64,000 nt of DNA from an uncultured Bacteroidales bacterium. Its GTDB lineage: Bacteria; Bacteroidota; Bacteroidia; Bacteroidales; P3. Each line of letters starts with the position of its first letter. Position 1 is the stretch's first letter. Under the pieces are notes generated by a model. That model was not told the DNA's origin, ran no database searches, and saw nothing but the letters and a program-made list of their open reading frames with translations. This document shows, in pieces, positions 1 to 8,709 of this stretch. The DNA is taken from assembly GCA_900315335.1 (NCBI GenBank), contig OMYR01000028.1, positions 17,950 to 81,949 of the forward strand. Reading direction: 5' to 3'. The translations under genes were made by a program, and so were the position numbers.

Positions 1-2
1 AA

Positions 3-1229
3 GAGGCTTATAAACGTGCAACCAGTGTTTATTTGGTGGATAGGACAATACCAATGCTGCCCGAAAAACTTTGCAATCAAGTATGCTCATTGAGGGAAAA
101 TGAAGATTCGCTAACGTACAGTGTCGTCTTTGAATTTACACCGAAAGGGGAGGTTGTGGATTATACGATAGACAAAAGCGTTATACGTTCCAATAAACGT
201 TTTACATACGAGCAGGCACAAGCAATAATAGAAGCAAGCGAATATAATACTGCCTATCAACCCTCGGAGTATTCCACTCAGATTGTTTTGCTTTGGAAAA
301 TAGCAAAGATATTAAGGGATAATAGGTTTAAGCGTGGGGCTTTGAATTTTTCTTCGCCTGAGTTTCGTTTTGATTTGGATGAAAACAAAAAACCTATTGC
401 CGTGCATCTTGTGGAGGATAATGAGTCGCATTGGATGATAGAAGAATATATGTTGCTTGCCAATAGAGTTATTGCTCAAACGATTGGCAAAGTGGATAAG
501 AAACCTGCCAAAACCTTTGTTTATCGTGTTCATGACGAACCTAATCCAGAAAAAGTGGAAACGTTTAAGACTTTTGCTCAGAAATTAGGTTATAAGATTA
601 GCAACTCTTCGCGAGAAAAATTGGTGGCATCTTACAACGATTTGTTCGATAAAGTCAAAGGGTTGTCGCAAGAAACTTTGATAAGCAATATTGCTTTGCG
701 TACTATGTCAAAGGCTTATTATTCAACGGACAATATCGGACATTATGGTTTGGCGTTTGATTATTATACACACTTTACTTCGCCTATTCGTCGTTATCCC
801 GATTTGATGGTTCATAGACTTTTATATGATTATCTTATAGACAAAAAACCTTCTGCCGACAAAGATTTTTATGAACAGTGTTGCAAGCATTGTTCCGATA
901 TGGAAAAATTGGCTGCCGATGCGGAACACGAAAGTGTTAAGTACAAACAGGCGGAATTTCTTATGGATAAACAAGGACAGGTGTTTGACGGAGAAGTCAG
1001 TGGGGTAAGCAAATGGGGTATTTACGTTATGATAGATGAGAATAAGTGCGAGGGTTTGGTGCGTATGGCTTCAATGACAGATGATTTCTATATGTTGGAC
1101 GAGGATAATTATCAAATAATTGGCGAACATTATGGAAAAACCTATCAATTGGGACAAAAGGTAAAGATTAGGGTTGAAAGCGTCAATATGCTTAAAAAAC
1201 AAATCAATTTTGTCTTGGTTGAGGGTTAG
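3..1229 (+). CDS. rnr: Ribonuclease R, 3' part (5' end outside window)
   Basis: 3'-to-5' exoribonuclease of the RNB/VacB family that degrades structured RNA in the cytoplasm. The open frame runs in from the window edge (codons in phase from base 3), so the N-terminal cold-shock domains and the catalytic aspartate cluster lie upstream and are not seen. What remains is the second half of the RNB domain, including the SPIRRYPDLMVHRLL stretch typical of the family (about base 780), followed by a C-terminal S1 RNA-binding domain starting near base 970 (GEVSGVSKWGIYV). The protein stops soon after the S1 domain, without the long basic tail of the E. coli enzyme. trkA follows after 46 bases on the same strand. 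Identification is firm; only the 5' boundary is missing. Confidence 0.93.
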   Translation, partial: EAYKRATSVYLVDRTIPMLPEKLCNQVCSLRENEDSLTYSVVFEFTPKGEVVDYTIDKSVIRSNKRFTYEQAQAIIEASEYNTAYQPSEYSTQIVLLWKIAKILRDNRFKRGALNFSSPEFRFDLDENKKPIAVHLVEDNESHWMIEEYMLLANRVIAQTIGKVDKKPAKTFVYRVHDEPNPEKVETFKTFAQKLGYKISNSSREKLVASYNDLFDKVKGLSQETLISNIALRTMSKAYYSTDNIGHYGLAFDYYTHFTSPIRRYPDLMVHRLLYDYLIDKKPSADKDFYEQCCKHCSDMEKLAADAEHESVKYKQAEFLMDKQGQVFDGEVSGVSKWGIYVMIDENKCEGLVRMASMTDDFYMLDEDNYQIIGEHYGKTYQLGQKVKIRVESVNMLKKQINFVLVEG

Positions 1230-1275
1230 TTTTGAATGTTTGAAAGTTTTGTATTGTATATTTATATAAAGGAAA

Positions 1276-2616
1276 ATGAATATAATAATTGCAGGAGACG
1301 GAGAGGTTGGTTTTCATTTAGCGAAAACACTTTCAAAGGTAAGACACAATATAACGGTTGTTGATCCTCATTCCGATTTGTTAAAACTTTTGCAGACAGA
1401 TAGCGACCTTTTGACCGTTACTGGCAATTCCACTTCGATAAGTGTATTGAAAGAAGCCGGGATTAGTGATTGTGATTTACTAATAAGTGTATTGCATCAA
1501 GAGAATATAAACATCATAACTTGCATATTAGGAAAACGTTTGGGGGCAAAGAGAACCGTTGCTCGCGTTTCTACGATAGAGTATTTGAATGATGACAACA
1601 AAAGTATGTTCAAAGCAATGGGCATAGACGAAATGGTATCTCCCGAACGTATAGCAGCAAAAGAAATCACTAATCTATTGATAAGAAATACAGCGACGGA
1701 AGTTTTTGATTTTTCCGGTGGATTGCTAAGCATATATATGACACGTTTGGATAAGCATACAGCATTTACGGATAAGACAATAGCAGATGTTGCAAAAGAA
1801 TATCCTCAAATGGACGCCCGTATAGTATGTATAATCCGTTCGGGTCAGACTATCATTCCCGGTGGGGACGATTATTACAGGGAAGGTGATTTGATTTATC
1901 TTTTGCTTCGTCCTCAGAGCCTTGAAATAGTTAAAACATTGTTCAAAAAAACTGAAATTCAGATAAAAAATGCGATGATTCTTGGCGGAGGAAGAATCGG
2001 CAAACGAACAGCATTGAATATTCAAGATAAAATACAGTTGAAAATTATAGAACAAGATAGGGATAGATGCCTTAACCTTGCCGATGATTTGAACAATACA
2101 ATGATAATAAACGGTAATGGTTCTGATATATCTTTGCTTATGGACGAGGGATTGAGACAAACAGATGCTTTTATAGCAACAACAGGCTCAACCGAGACCA
2201 ATATTCTTAGTTGTCTGCATGCACACAAGCAAGGAGTAAAGAAAACTATCGCTTTGGTGGAGAATATCAGTTACATTGATGTCTCGCAAGATATTGGTAT
2301 AGATACTATCATCAACAAAAAACTAATAACAGCAAGTTATATCGCACGTTTTACTCTTTCGGGGGAAGTTACTTCAAGCAAATGGTTATCGGGTATCGAT
2401 GCAGAGGTTTTTGAAGTTATCGTAAAAGAGAAATCACTCGCTACAAAAGATATTATTATGAATTTGAAAATTCCGAGCGGAGTTTCCATAGGTGGTATAA
2501 TCCGAGACGGCGAAAGTTTTATCGCAAGGGGAAATACAAGAATAGAAACCGGCGATAAAGTTGTTGTGTTTTCTTTGCCTGAAAGTGCCAACAAGGCTAT
2601 GAAACTGTTTAATTAA
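1276..2616 (+). CDS. trkA: Trk system potassium uptake regulator TrkA
   Basis: Cytoplasmic NAD-binding gating subunit of the Trk/Ktr potassium transporter. The 446-residue protein has the usual duplicated layout: TrkA_N Rossmann domain (MNIIIAGDGEVGFHLAKTL, glycine-rich loop at residues 6-12), TrkA_C, a second Rossmann domain (ILGGGRIGKRTA near residue 237) and a second TrkA_C. Acidic residues follow the second beta strands as expected for NAD(H) binding. Length is normal for the full two-repeat form. It sits 33 bases upstream of two trkH genes on the same strand, so ring and channel subunits are probably co-expressed. Confidence 0.95.
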   Translation: MNIIIAGDGEVGFHLAKTLSKVRHNITVVDPHSDLLKLLQTDSDLLTVTGNSTSISVLKEAGISDCDLLISVLHQENINIITCILGKRLGAKRTVARVSTIEYLNDDNKSMFKAMGIDEMVSPERIAAKEITNLLIRNTATEVFDFSGGLLSIYMTRLDKHTAFTDKTIADVAKEYPQMDARIVCIIRSGQTIIPGGDDYYREGDLIYLLLRPQSLEIVKTLFKKTEIQIKNAMILGGGRIGKRTALNIQDKIQLKIIEQDRDRCLNLADDLNNTMIINGNGSDISLLMDEGLRQTDAFIATTGSTETNILSCLHAHKQGVKKTIALVENISYIDVSQDIGIDTIINKKLITASYIARFTLSGEVTSSKWLSGIDAEVFEVIVKEKSLATKDIIMNLKIPSGVSIGGIIRDGESFIARGNTRIETGDKVVVFSLPESANKAMKLFN

Positions 2617-2649
2617 TATTTTGCAGATGATATTTCGTATGCTTGAAAG

Positions 2650-3927
2650 ATGATTTTCGTTAATAAAAATATTAGTAACAGAACTATAACTAAAAGGCAG
2701 GGACAATATATTGTTGCTTCTTTGTGGCTTGTCATTCCTTTTTTGTGTAGTTTTGTCTATTATTTTTCTCCTTGCGGATTTACCTTTGCACAATCCTTGT
2801 TTGAATCATATAGTGGTTTTACAACGACAGGTGCAACGATAATCAAGCACCCCGAAGATTATCCTTCATGGCTTTTGATTTATAGAAGTTTTACACAATG
2901 GCTTGGAGGCTTAGGCTTTACTCTTATCATCATATTACTATTAGGAAAGCGTGCGGCAAATATGAATAACTTGTTCCATGCTGAATTTTTCTCCTTGACT
3001 AATCTTAAAATTTATCCGCATCTTTACAAAACCGTTCAAGTAATATTCATTTATTATACCGTACTTACTTTGCTTTGCTTTTGTGCTTTGGCTTTTCAAG
3101 GGTTAAACATCACCGATGCTTTGAGCCATGCTTTTTCTACAATATCCACCGGCGGTTTTTCAACCCATACACAAAATATTGCGTATTTTCAAACCTCCGT
3201 TCAATGGACTGTTATGGCGTTTATGTTTATTAGTGGAATAAGTTTCTTTTTAATTGTCAATTTGTTTCGCGGTCGTTTCCGTCCGTTATTCACTAATGAA
3301 CAATTGAGATATTATGTTATCCTTATTTTGGCGGTTAGTATTTGTTTTGTCGTATATTGGATAACGAAAGGAAATACCGATTTGGCTGAAAACATCAAAA
3401 ACTCTCTGTTTTATTCAGTTTCCATCATTTCTTCGACGGGTTATGATTTGCAGATAGGTGATATGGGTGAATTTGTAACGGCTTGTTTGATGTTGTTGAT
3501 GTTTATCGGAGGCTGTTCGGCATCTTCTTCGACTGGATTGAAGATTATTAGGGTTTTGATATTGTTTAGATTTTCTCGAACGGCTGCAACAAAAATTTTT
3601 CACCCTCGTGCCGTTGTACCGATAAGATATAATAAACGAATGGTGGCTTTGGAAGATATACGACGAATATTCGGTTTCTTCTTTTTGTATATGATTGTTT
3701 TTGTTTTCGGAGTATTTTTCTTGTGTGTGGGGGGTAATGAACTTTCAAGTTCGATAGCAATGTCGGCAGCCAATCTTGGAAACATTGGTCCGGCTGTGGG
3801 AGAATATGCTTCAAGTATTGATTATGCTTCGTTAAATATATTTTCGCAAGGCGTTTTGGTGGTATTGATGCTTTTGGGCAGATTGGAAATTTATTCGTTT
3901 TTAGTAATATTTTTTAGGAAAAGATAG
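2650..3927 (+). CDS. trkH: Trk/Ktr potassium transporter membrane subunit (short form)
   Basis: Potassium-conducting membrane subunit of the TrkH/KtrB superfamily. Four pore-loop segments can be read in order: SGFTTTGAT, ISTGGFS, ISSTGYD and ANLGNIGP, each with the selectivity-filter glycine. At 425 residues it is about 70 shorter than the neighbouring paralogue at 3979; the missing part is the N-terminal pair of helices that TrkH proteins carry before the first pore repeat, and an in-frame stop (TGA at 2644) just upstream rules out a longer start. It therefore resembles KtrB in layout. It lies between trkA and a second trkH, so a heteromeric or differently gated channel is possible but not shown by sequence. 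Confidence 0.9.
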   Translation: MIFVNKNISNRTITKRQGQYIVASLWLVIPFLCSFVYYFSPCGFTFAQSLFESYSGFTTTGATIIKHPEDYPSWLLIYRSFTQWLGGLGFTLIIILLLGKRAANMNNLFHAEFFSLTNLKIYPHLYKTVQVIFIYYTVLTLLCFCALAFQGLNITDALSHAFSTISTGGFSTHTQNIAYFQTSVQWTVMAFMFISGISFFLIVNLFRGRFRPLFTNEQLRYYVILILAVSICFVVYWITKGNTDLAENIKNSLFYSVSIISSTGYDLQIGDMGEFVTACLMLLMFIGGCSASSSTGLKIIRVLILFRFSRTAATKIFHPRAVVPIRYNKRMVALEDIRRIFGFFFLYMIVFVFGVFFLCVGGNELSSSIAMSAANLGNIGPAVGEYASSIDYASLNIFSQGVLVVLMLLGRLEIYSFLVIFFRKR

Positions 3928-3978
3928 AACATTAAAAGTATAATATTAAAAGAATGTTTGAAATATAAATTGTAGATA

Positions 3979-5463
3979 ATGGTGCGTATAACAGACAATA
4001 TAACAAATGAAAATCCAAACAAAGTTATGTGGCTTACAACATTGAAGGTTGTGGGTATCTTGCTTTGTATGGAAAGCGTGTTTATGGCAGTTTGTAGTTT
4101 GGCGTCCTTATTTACAAATCAGGCAGCGGCTTTTCAATCCACAATATTAAGTGCGGTAATCACATTTTTAGTTGGGCTGACTATTTGGATAGTGTTTAAG
4201 AAGAATAAAATAGTTATGGACAAGCGTGCAGGCTTGCTTACCGTTACTTTTATTTGGGTTATATTTTCTTTGTTTGGTTCATTGCCTGCCTATCTTGGTG
4301 GATATATCCCGTCATTTACCGATGCGTTTTTTGAGACTATGAGCGGATTTACAACAACAGGGGCTTCTATTTTGAATGATGTTGAAGTGTTGCCGTATTC
4401 GATAGGTCTTTGGCGTGTGGTAACGGAATGGATAGGGGGAATTGGTATTGTGGTTATTATGCTTTCTATCGTATCTTTTTCAGGCGGTGGCGGTATGAGT
4501 TTGTTTGCAGCGGAAGTCGCCGGTATGGATAAACATAAGATAGCACCACATATTAGAAGTACGGCTTTTGCGTTACTTATAGTATATGTGGCACAAACAA
4601 TCGTATATTTTATTACATATTTCGTTTTGGGTATGAATTTTTTTGATGCCGTTTGTCATGCTCTTACTTCGGTATCAACGTCCGGATTATCCTCAAAGAA
4701 TGCTTCTGCGGCTGCTTTTTCGCCTGCCATTCAATACGCAATGATTGTCTTTATGTTTATTTCCGGACATAATCTTTTGTTGATATACTCTCTTTTCAAA
4801 GGTCATTTCAAAAATATATGGAAACAAGAAGAAATGAAAGTCTATTGGGCTGTAATTGTAATAGCATCATTATTAATATTTGCTTTAACATATCAAAGTA
4901 ATGTTCCTTTTGAACAAACGGCAAGAAACTCATTGTTTATGACACTTTCAACCATTACTTCAGCAGGTTTGATAAATTGCGATATAAGTGCGTGGAATGT
5001 CAGTGCGGTGCTTATACTTCTTATGCTAATGAACAGTGGGGCGATGAGCGGCTCAACATCAGGCGGATTGAAATTGGTACGAATGATTGTGCTGTTCAAG
5101 AATGCGAGAAATACGATTAGTAAAGGTATTCATTCAAATGCTTTTATTCCTGTAAATATTAACGGCAAGATACTCCCGAACGAAACTTTGTACAATGTGT
5201 TTAATCTTTTTATGCTTTACATTATAACTTTGGTTGTCGGGGCGTTAATAATAGTTGCAACAGGTGTGGGGATTGAGGAGTCTTTTGTTGCGGGCATAAC
5301 ATCTTTGTGTAATATGGGACCGGGGTTCGGAGATAGTGCTTTTGGTAATTTTAGTCATTTCAGCAATGTTGCCAAATGGGTTATGGCGGCAATGATGTGT
5401 ATCGGACGTTTGGAACTTGTAACGGTTTTCGCATTATTCTCCAAGCAATTTTTAAGACGATAA
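3979..5463 (+). CDS. trkH: Trk system potassium uptake protein TrkH (full-length form)
   Basis: Second potassium channel subunit of the same operon, 494 residues, inner membrane. It has the full TrkH layout: two extra N-terminal helices (about residues 20-75), then four helix-pore-helix repeats with filter segments SGFTTTGAS, STSGLS, TSAGLI and CNMGPGFG. The filter sequences differ clearly from those of the gene just upstream, so the two are old paralogues, not a recent tandem duplication. Start ATG at 3979 gives the expected N-terminus. The following 138 bases contain a new promoter, so the potassium operon probably ends here. Confidence 0.93.
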   Translation: MVRITDNITNENPNKVMWLTTLKVVGILLCMESVFMAVCSLASLFTNQAAAFQSTILSAVITFLVGLTIWIVFKKNKIVMDKRAGLLTVTFIWVIFSLFGSLPAYLGGYIPSFTDAFFETMSGFTTTGASILNDVEVLPYSIGLWRVVTEWIGGIGIVVIMLSIVSFSGGGGMSLFAAEVAGMDKHKIAPHIRSTAFALLIVYVAQTIVYFITYFVLGMNFFDAVCHALTSVSTSGLSSKNASAAAFSPAIQYAMIVFMFISGHNLLLIYSLFKGHFKNIWKQEEMKVYWAVIVIASLLIFALTYQSNVPFEQTARNSLFMTLSTITSAGLINCDISAWNVSAVLILLMLMNSGAMSGSTSGGLKLVRMIVLFKNARNTISKGIHSNAFIPVNINGKILPNETLYNVFNLFMLYIITLVVGALIIVATGVGIEESFVAGITSLCNMGPGFGDSAFGNFSHFSNVAKWVMAAMMCIGRLELVTVFALFSKQFLRR

Positions 5464-5510
5464 AATTTTAAAAATATTGATTTATGTGCCTTTTAGTATG
5501 TATATTTTGA

Positions 5511-5539
5511 TTGAATTACAGAAAATAATCGTACCTTTG
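5511..5539 (+). promoter_or_regulatory. Bacteroidota-type promoter
   Basis: TTG at 5511-5513 and TACCTTTG at 5532-5539 with an 18-base gap match the Bacteroidota sigma-A consensus (TTG or TTTG, then TAnnTTTG). It lies about 63 bases before the ATG at 5602 and separates that gene from the trk operon. Confidence 0.7.
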
Positions 5540-5601
5540 CTGTCAATAATAATTATAGAACACAGAAAAATATTTATAAATCATTAAAAAATACAACCAT
5601 C

Positions 5602-6090
5602 ATGGAAGACAATTTGAATTACACAAATTCTTTGACACAAGAAAATCAAAACAATTCATTACAAACCATTGAAATCACTCCAACATTACGTCAAGATTTT
5701 ACCTCTACATTGAAATGGGGCAAATTCTTTGCAATTATGATGTTTGTAGGTGCAGGCATTATGGTTTTGATTAGCATATTGACTTGGACTGTAAGTTCTG
5801 TTTTGGACGAAATGGATTTGGAGAGCTTTCCAACTACTATCGGTTTTGCATCACAAACAATAATATATTTGATTGTTGCACTCATTTATGTAGTTTTGGG
5901 TTATTTCCTTTTGAAATCTGTTAATAAATTTCAGAATGGCTTACAGCAAAACGTCCAACAAGACACTAATGACGGTATGCATAATTTGAAACTCTTTATG
6001 CAAATATCAGGAGTTATTACCATAGTTTCTATGGCTTGTATGCTTTTGGTTATGATTGGTGTAGTGGTATTGACTCTATCGGTAGCATAG
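5602..6090 (+). CDS. Small integral membrane protein, DUF5362-like
   Basis: Function not known. The 162-residue product begins with about 38 polar residues (Asn/Gln/Thr-rich, no signal peptide), followed by three hydrophobic helices at roughly 40-65, 82-105 and 132-158. The arrangement of a cytoplasmic tail plus helices with a conserved-looking YVVLGYFLLKSVNKF segment resembles the DUF5362 membrane proteins common in Bacteroidota; this is by memory and not verified. It has its own promoter and is followed 52 bases later by pepE. Confidence 0.6.
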   Translation: MEDNLNYTNSLTQENQNNSLQTIEITPTLRQDFTSTLKWGKFFAIMMFVGAGIMVLISILTWTVSSVLDEMDLESFPTTIGFASQTIIYLIVALIYVVLGYFLLKSVNKFQNGLQQNVQQDTNDGMHNLKLFMQISGVITIVSMACMLLVMIGVVVLTLSVA

Positions 6091-6142
6091 TGAAATTTTA
6101 CGAAACTTAAATGAAGAAAATCAATAATTAATAACAAATAAA

Positions 6143-6865
6143 ATGGATAAGAGAAATCTGTTGCTTATAAGCAATTCGACCAATGCAGGTGAGAAATACT
6201 TGGATTGGTGTAAGACAATGATAAAAGAGTTTTGCGAAGAAAACAAGGTTAGCGACGTTTTGTTTATTCCTTATGCAGGTTTTGCGCAAGGATATGACAA
6301 ATACGAGAAAAAAGTTGCCGATGTATATGCAGAATTTGGAGTTAAATTGCATTCGATTCATAGAGAAGAAAACCCTTTGCAAGCAGTTATAAACGCACAA
6401 TGTATAGCCGTCGGTGGCGGTAATACTTTCTATTTGGTTAAAGAGATGCAACGTTTGGGCGTTATGCAGGCTATAAGAGAAAAAGCAATGGCGGGAACTC
6501 CTTATATGGGTTGGAGTGCAGGAAGTAATGTTGCCGGACTTTCACTAAGAACAACGAACGATATGCCTATTGTTGAGCCTGAAAGTTTTGAGACAATGGC
6601 TTTGGTACCTTTCCAAATCAATCCTCATTACACCGATTTCGTTGATCCAAAGCACGGTGGAGAAACAAGAGATGACCGTATCAATGAGTATATTGCAGCC
6701 AACCAAACAACATTTGTTGCAGCCATACGCGAGGCTACGGCATTGCGTTTGAAGGACGGTAAATTGTCTTTGACGGGTAGAGATAACAAAATGAAAGTAT
6801 TTCATTTCGGCAAAGAGACAAAAGAATATTCTTTAACGGACGATATTAATTTCTTGATGAAATAA
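6143..6865 (+). CDS. pepE: Peptidase E, alpha-aspartyl dipeptidase
   Basis: Cytoplasmic serine peptidase of family S51 that hydrolyses N-terminal Asp-X dipeptides. The 240-residue protein has the nucleophile elbow GWSAGSN (residues about 121-127), the preceding GGGNTFYL glycine loop, and the downstream NPHYTDF segment with the catalytic histidine. Length and motif order match the family. A 16-bp terminator hairpin follows 24 bases after the stop, so this closes the transcription unit. Confidence 0.92.
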   Translation: MDKRNLLLISNSTNAGEKYLDWCKTMIKEFCEENKVSDVLFIPYAGFAQGYDKYEKKVADVYAEFGVKLHSIHREENPLQAVINAQCIAVGGGNTFYLVKEMQRLGVMQAIREKAMAGTPYMGWSAGSNVAGLSLRTTNDMPIVEPESFETMALVPFQINPHYTDFVDPKHGGETRDDRINEYIAANQTTFVAAIREATALRLKDGKLSLTGRDNKMKVFHFGKETKEYSLTDDINFLMK

Positions 6866-6889
6866 GACGTTTGTTCCAAGAATAAAACA

Positions 6890-6953
6890 AAAAATTCAGC
6901 CTTTTGATGTCATAATTTGCGGCATATAAAAGGCTGAATTTTTATTTGTGATA
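6890..6953 (+). terminator. Rho-independent terminator after pepE
   Basis: A perfect 16-bp inverted repeat (arms 6890-6905 and 6938-6953, core AATTCAGCCTTTT paired with AAAAGGCTGAATT) whose 3' arm runs into a T-rich stretch. Confidence 0.85.
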
Positions 6954-6966
6954 ATAATTTACCGAT

Positions 6967-7050
6967 GTTTAACACTGTTTTATTAGTGTTTAATATTATT
7001 TTACTGATGTTTAATACTATTTTATCAGTGTTAAACACTAATTTATCAAT
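6967..7050. repeat. 21-bp-period array R1, 4 units
   Basis: Four consecutive 21-base units starting at 6967, 6988, 7009 and 7030. Each begins GTTTAA or GTTAAA and contains ACT or ATT followed by an A/T-rich spacer. The array lies between the convergent pepE and fabD genes, just past the pepE terminator. Member of the dispersed 21-bp family described in the findings. Confidence 0.85.
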
Positions 7051-7146
7051 ATCCGTTAAAAATTTTCACGGATTAGTTTGACACTGTCGTTACACTAATA
7101 TCGGTAAATTTTCGTCTTTTGTCGTTTAAGTCTTTTGTCTTAAAAA

Positions 7147-8034
7147 TTAAATGGATGCGGAAATCAATTCGGCATCGGCTTTAACTTTCTTAACCAATCC
7201 TTGCAATACATTACCCGGACCTACTTCGATAAATGTTGTAGCACCATCGGCAATCATATTTTGAACAATCTGAGTCCATTTGACAGGAGAAGTCAATTGT
7301 TTTACCAAGTTTTCTTTGATAAGTTTGGCATCTGTCATAGGCAAAGCATTAACGTTTTGATAGATTGGACAGATAGGGGTGGAGATTTCGGCTTCTTCGA
7401 TACCCTTTGCCAACTCAACTCTTGCACTTTCCATTAATGGTGAATGAAATGCTCCTCCGACTTTCAAAGGCAAAGCTCTCTTTGCTCCCTTTTCTTTCAA
7501 TATTTCGCAGGCTTTCTCAATTCCTGCCATAGTTCCCGAAATAACCAATTGACCGGGTGCATTGTAGTTTGCAGGAACGACAACTTCGTCCTTTATCGAT
7601 GCACAAACTTCTTCAATAACTTCATTTGGCAAAGCGATAATTGCAGCCATTGTACTTGGATTTGCTTCGCAGGCTTTTTGCATTGCATTGGCACGAATGG
7701 AAACCAATCTCAAACCGTCTTCAAACTTCATTGCTTTGCTTGCAACAAGAGCAGAAAATTCGCCAAGTGAATGTCCTGCAACCATATCGGGAGTAAATTT
7801 ATCGCCCAAAGCATGTGCTAAAATAGTTGAATGTAAGAATACGGCAGGTTGAGTAACCTTTGTTTGTTTTAGTTCATCTTCCGTTCCATTGAACATTATT
7901 TCAGTAATATTGAAGCCAAGTATTTCGTTGGCTTTTTCAAACATTGCCTTGCATTCGCTATTTGCTTCGTAAAGGTCTTTACCCATTCCTATGAATTGGG
8001 CTCCCTGACCGGGGAATACATACGCTTTTTTCAT
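7147..8034 (-). CDS. fabD: Malonyl-CoA:ACP transacylase
   Basis: Transfers malonyl groups from CoA to acyl carrier protein to supply fatty-acid elongation. The product has FPGQGAQFIGMGKDLY at its N-terminus, the nucleophile motif GHSLGEFSAL (active serine near residue 90), the HSP motif with the catalytic histidine (GAFHSPLM) and the terminal VGPGNVLQGLVKK. I start at the ATG at 8034, giving MKKAYVFPGQG; a start 33 bases further upstream is open but adds residues absent from the family. Length about 295 is usual. It lies downstream of dnaX on the same strand. Confidence 0.94.
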   Translation of the reverse strand: MKKAYVFPGQGAQFIGMGKDLYEANSECKAMFEKANEILGFNITEIMFNGTEDELKQTKVTQPAVFLHSTILAHALGDKFTPDMVAGHSLGEFSALVASKAMKFEDGLRLVSIRANAMQKACEANPSTMAAIIALPNEVIEEVCASIKDEVVVPANYNAPGQLVISGTMAGIEKACEILKEKGAKRALPLKVGGAFHSPLMESARVELAKGIEEAEISTPICPIYQNVNALPMTDAKLIKENLVKQLTSPVKWTQIVQNMIADGATTFIEVGPGNVLQGLVKKVKADAELISASI

Positions 8035-8089
8035 AGTTGTTTGTATTTTATTATTTTTATTGGACACTATTCCGTTATCTTGGAAAGCA

Positions 8090-8709
8090 TCAATATTTTA
8101 TTTCACATTTGAAATTATCTTTCAACAAGGTTATTGACGGAGAAATCTTTTGCAAGAAATTAAACCTCTCAACAGGTGTTGTTGCAACTATTTTCTCTTT
8201 TCCATGCTGGGCAATAATTTCTATTTTCATACGAGGATAACGTGTTCTTTTAATAATAAATTGCGTTAAATCCTTGCGAAATTCGTCTATAATATCTTTC
8301 TTTTCTTGTGTAGAAACAAAAATTTGTGCTAAAAAGTCTTCATCTTTATAAGGTTTGATTTGTGCATCTTGCATTGCCACTTTCAAATCAATAAGTCGCT
8401 GTTTTTCGTTGTTTTCATAGTTATCGGATAATTGTTCGGTATCGGGATTGTCAGCATTGTTATAATCATAGTTTTCTTCATAGTTTTCATCAAGATGTTC
8501 AGCGGTATTGATTTTTTTTCCAATTTGCTCCATATACATTTTAATGCTTTTACGCACTTCGTCCATAGAGAAAGTTATGGATTTCTCGGGATTTTCATTC
8601 TCTTTTTTCAATCTGTCGGAATTGGAAATATTGACAGCAAAAGGAGATTGGAAGTTGGTAATCGGAGAAGTGGTGGAAATGGATTGTTTTTCAGTTACAG
8701 AGTTTTTTT
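8090..8709 (-). CDS. dnaX: DnaX tau C-terminal region, read in the -1 frame
   Basis: Continuation of dnaX that supplies the tau-specific domains contacting polymerase alpha and helicase. From the A9 run the -1 frame is open without a stop to 8090. It carries a low-complexity linker, a helical segment (MDEVRKSIKMYMEQI), an acidic Asn/Asp/Tyr stretch, and a C-terminal domain ending with FLQKISPSITLLKDNFKCE, which resembles the usual DnaX end in Bacteroidota. No convincing ATG starts it (a TTG at 8611 is the only early candidate), so it is best explained as one product of about 613 residues made by slippage, not a separate gene. Confidence 0.82.
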
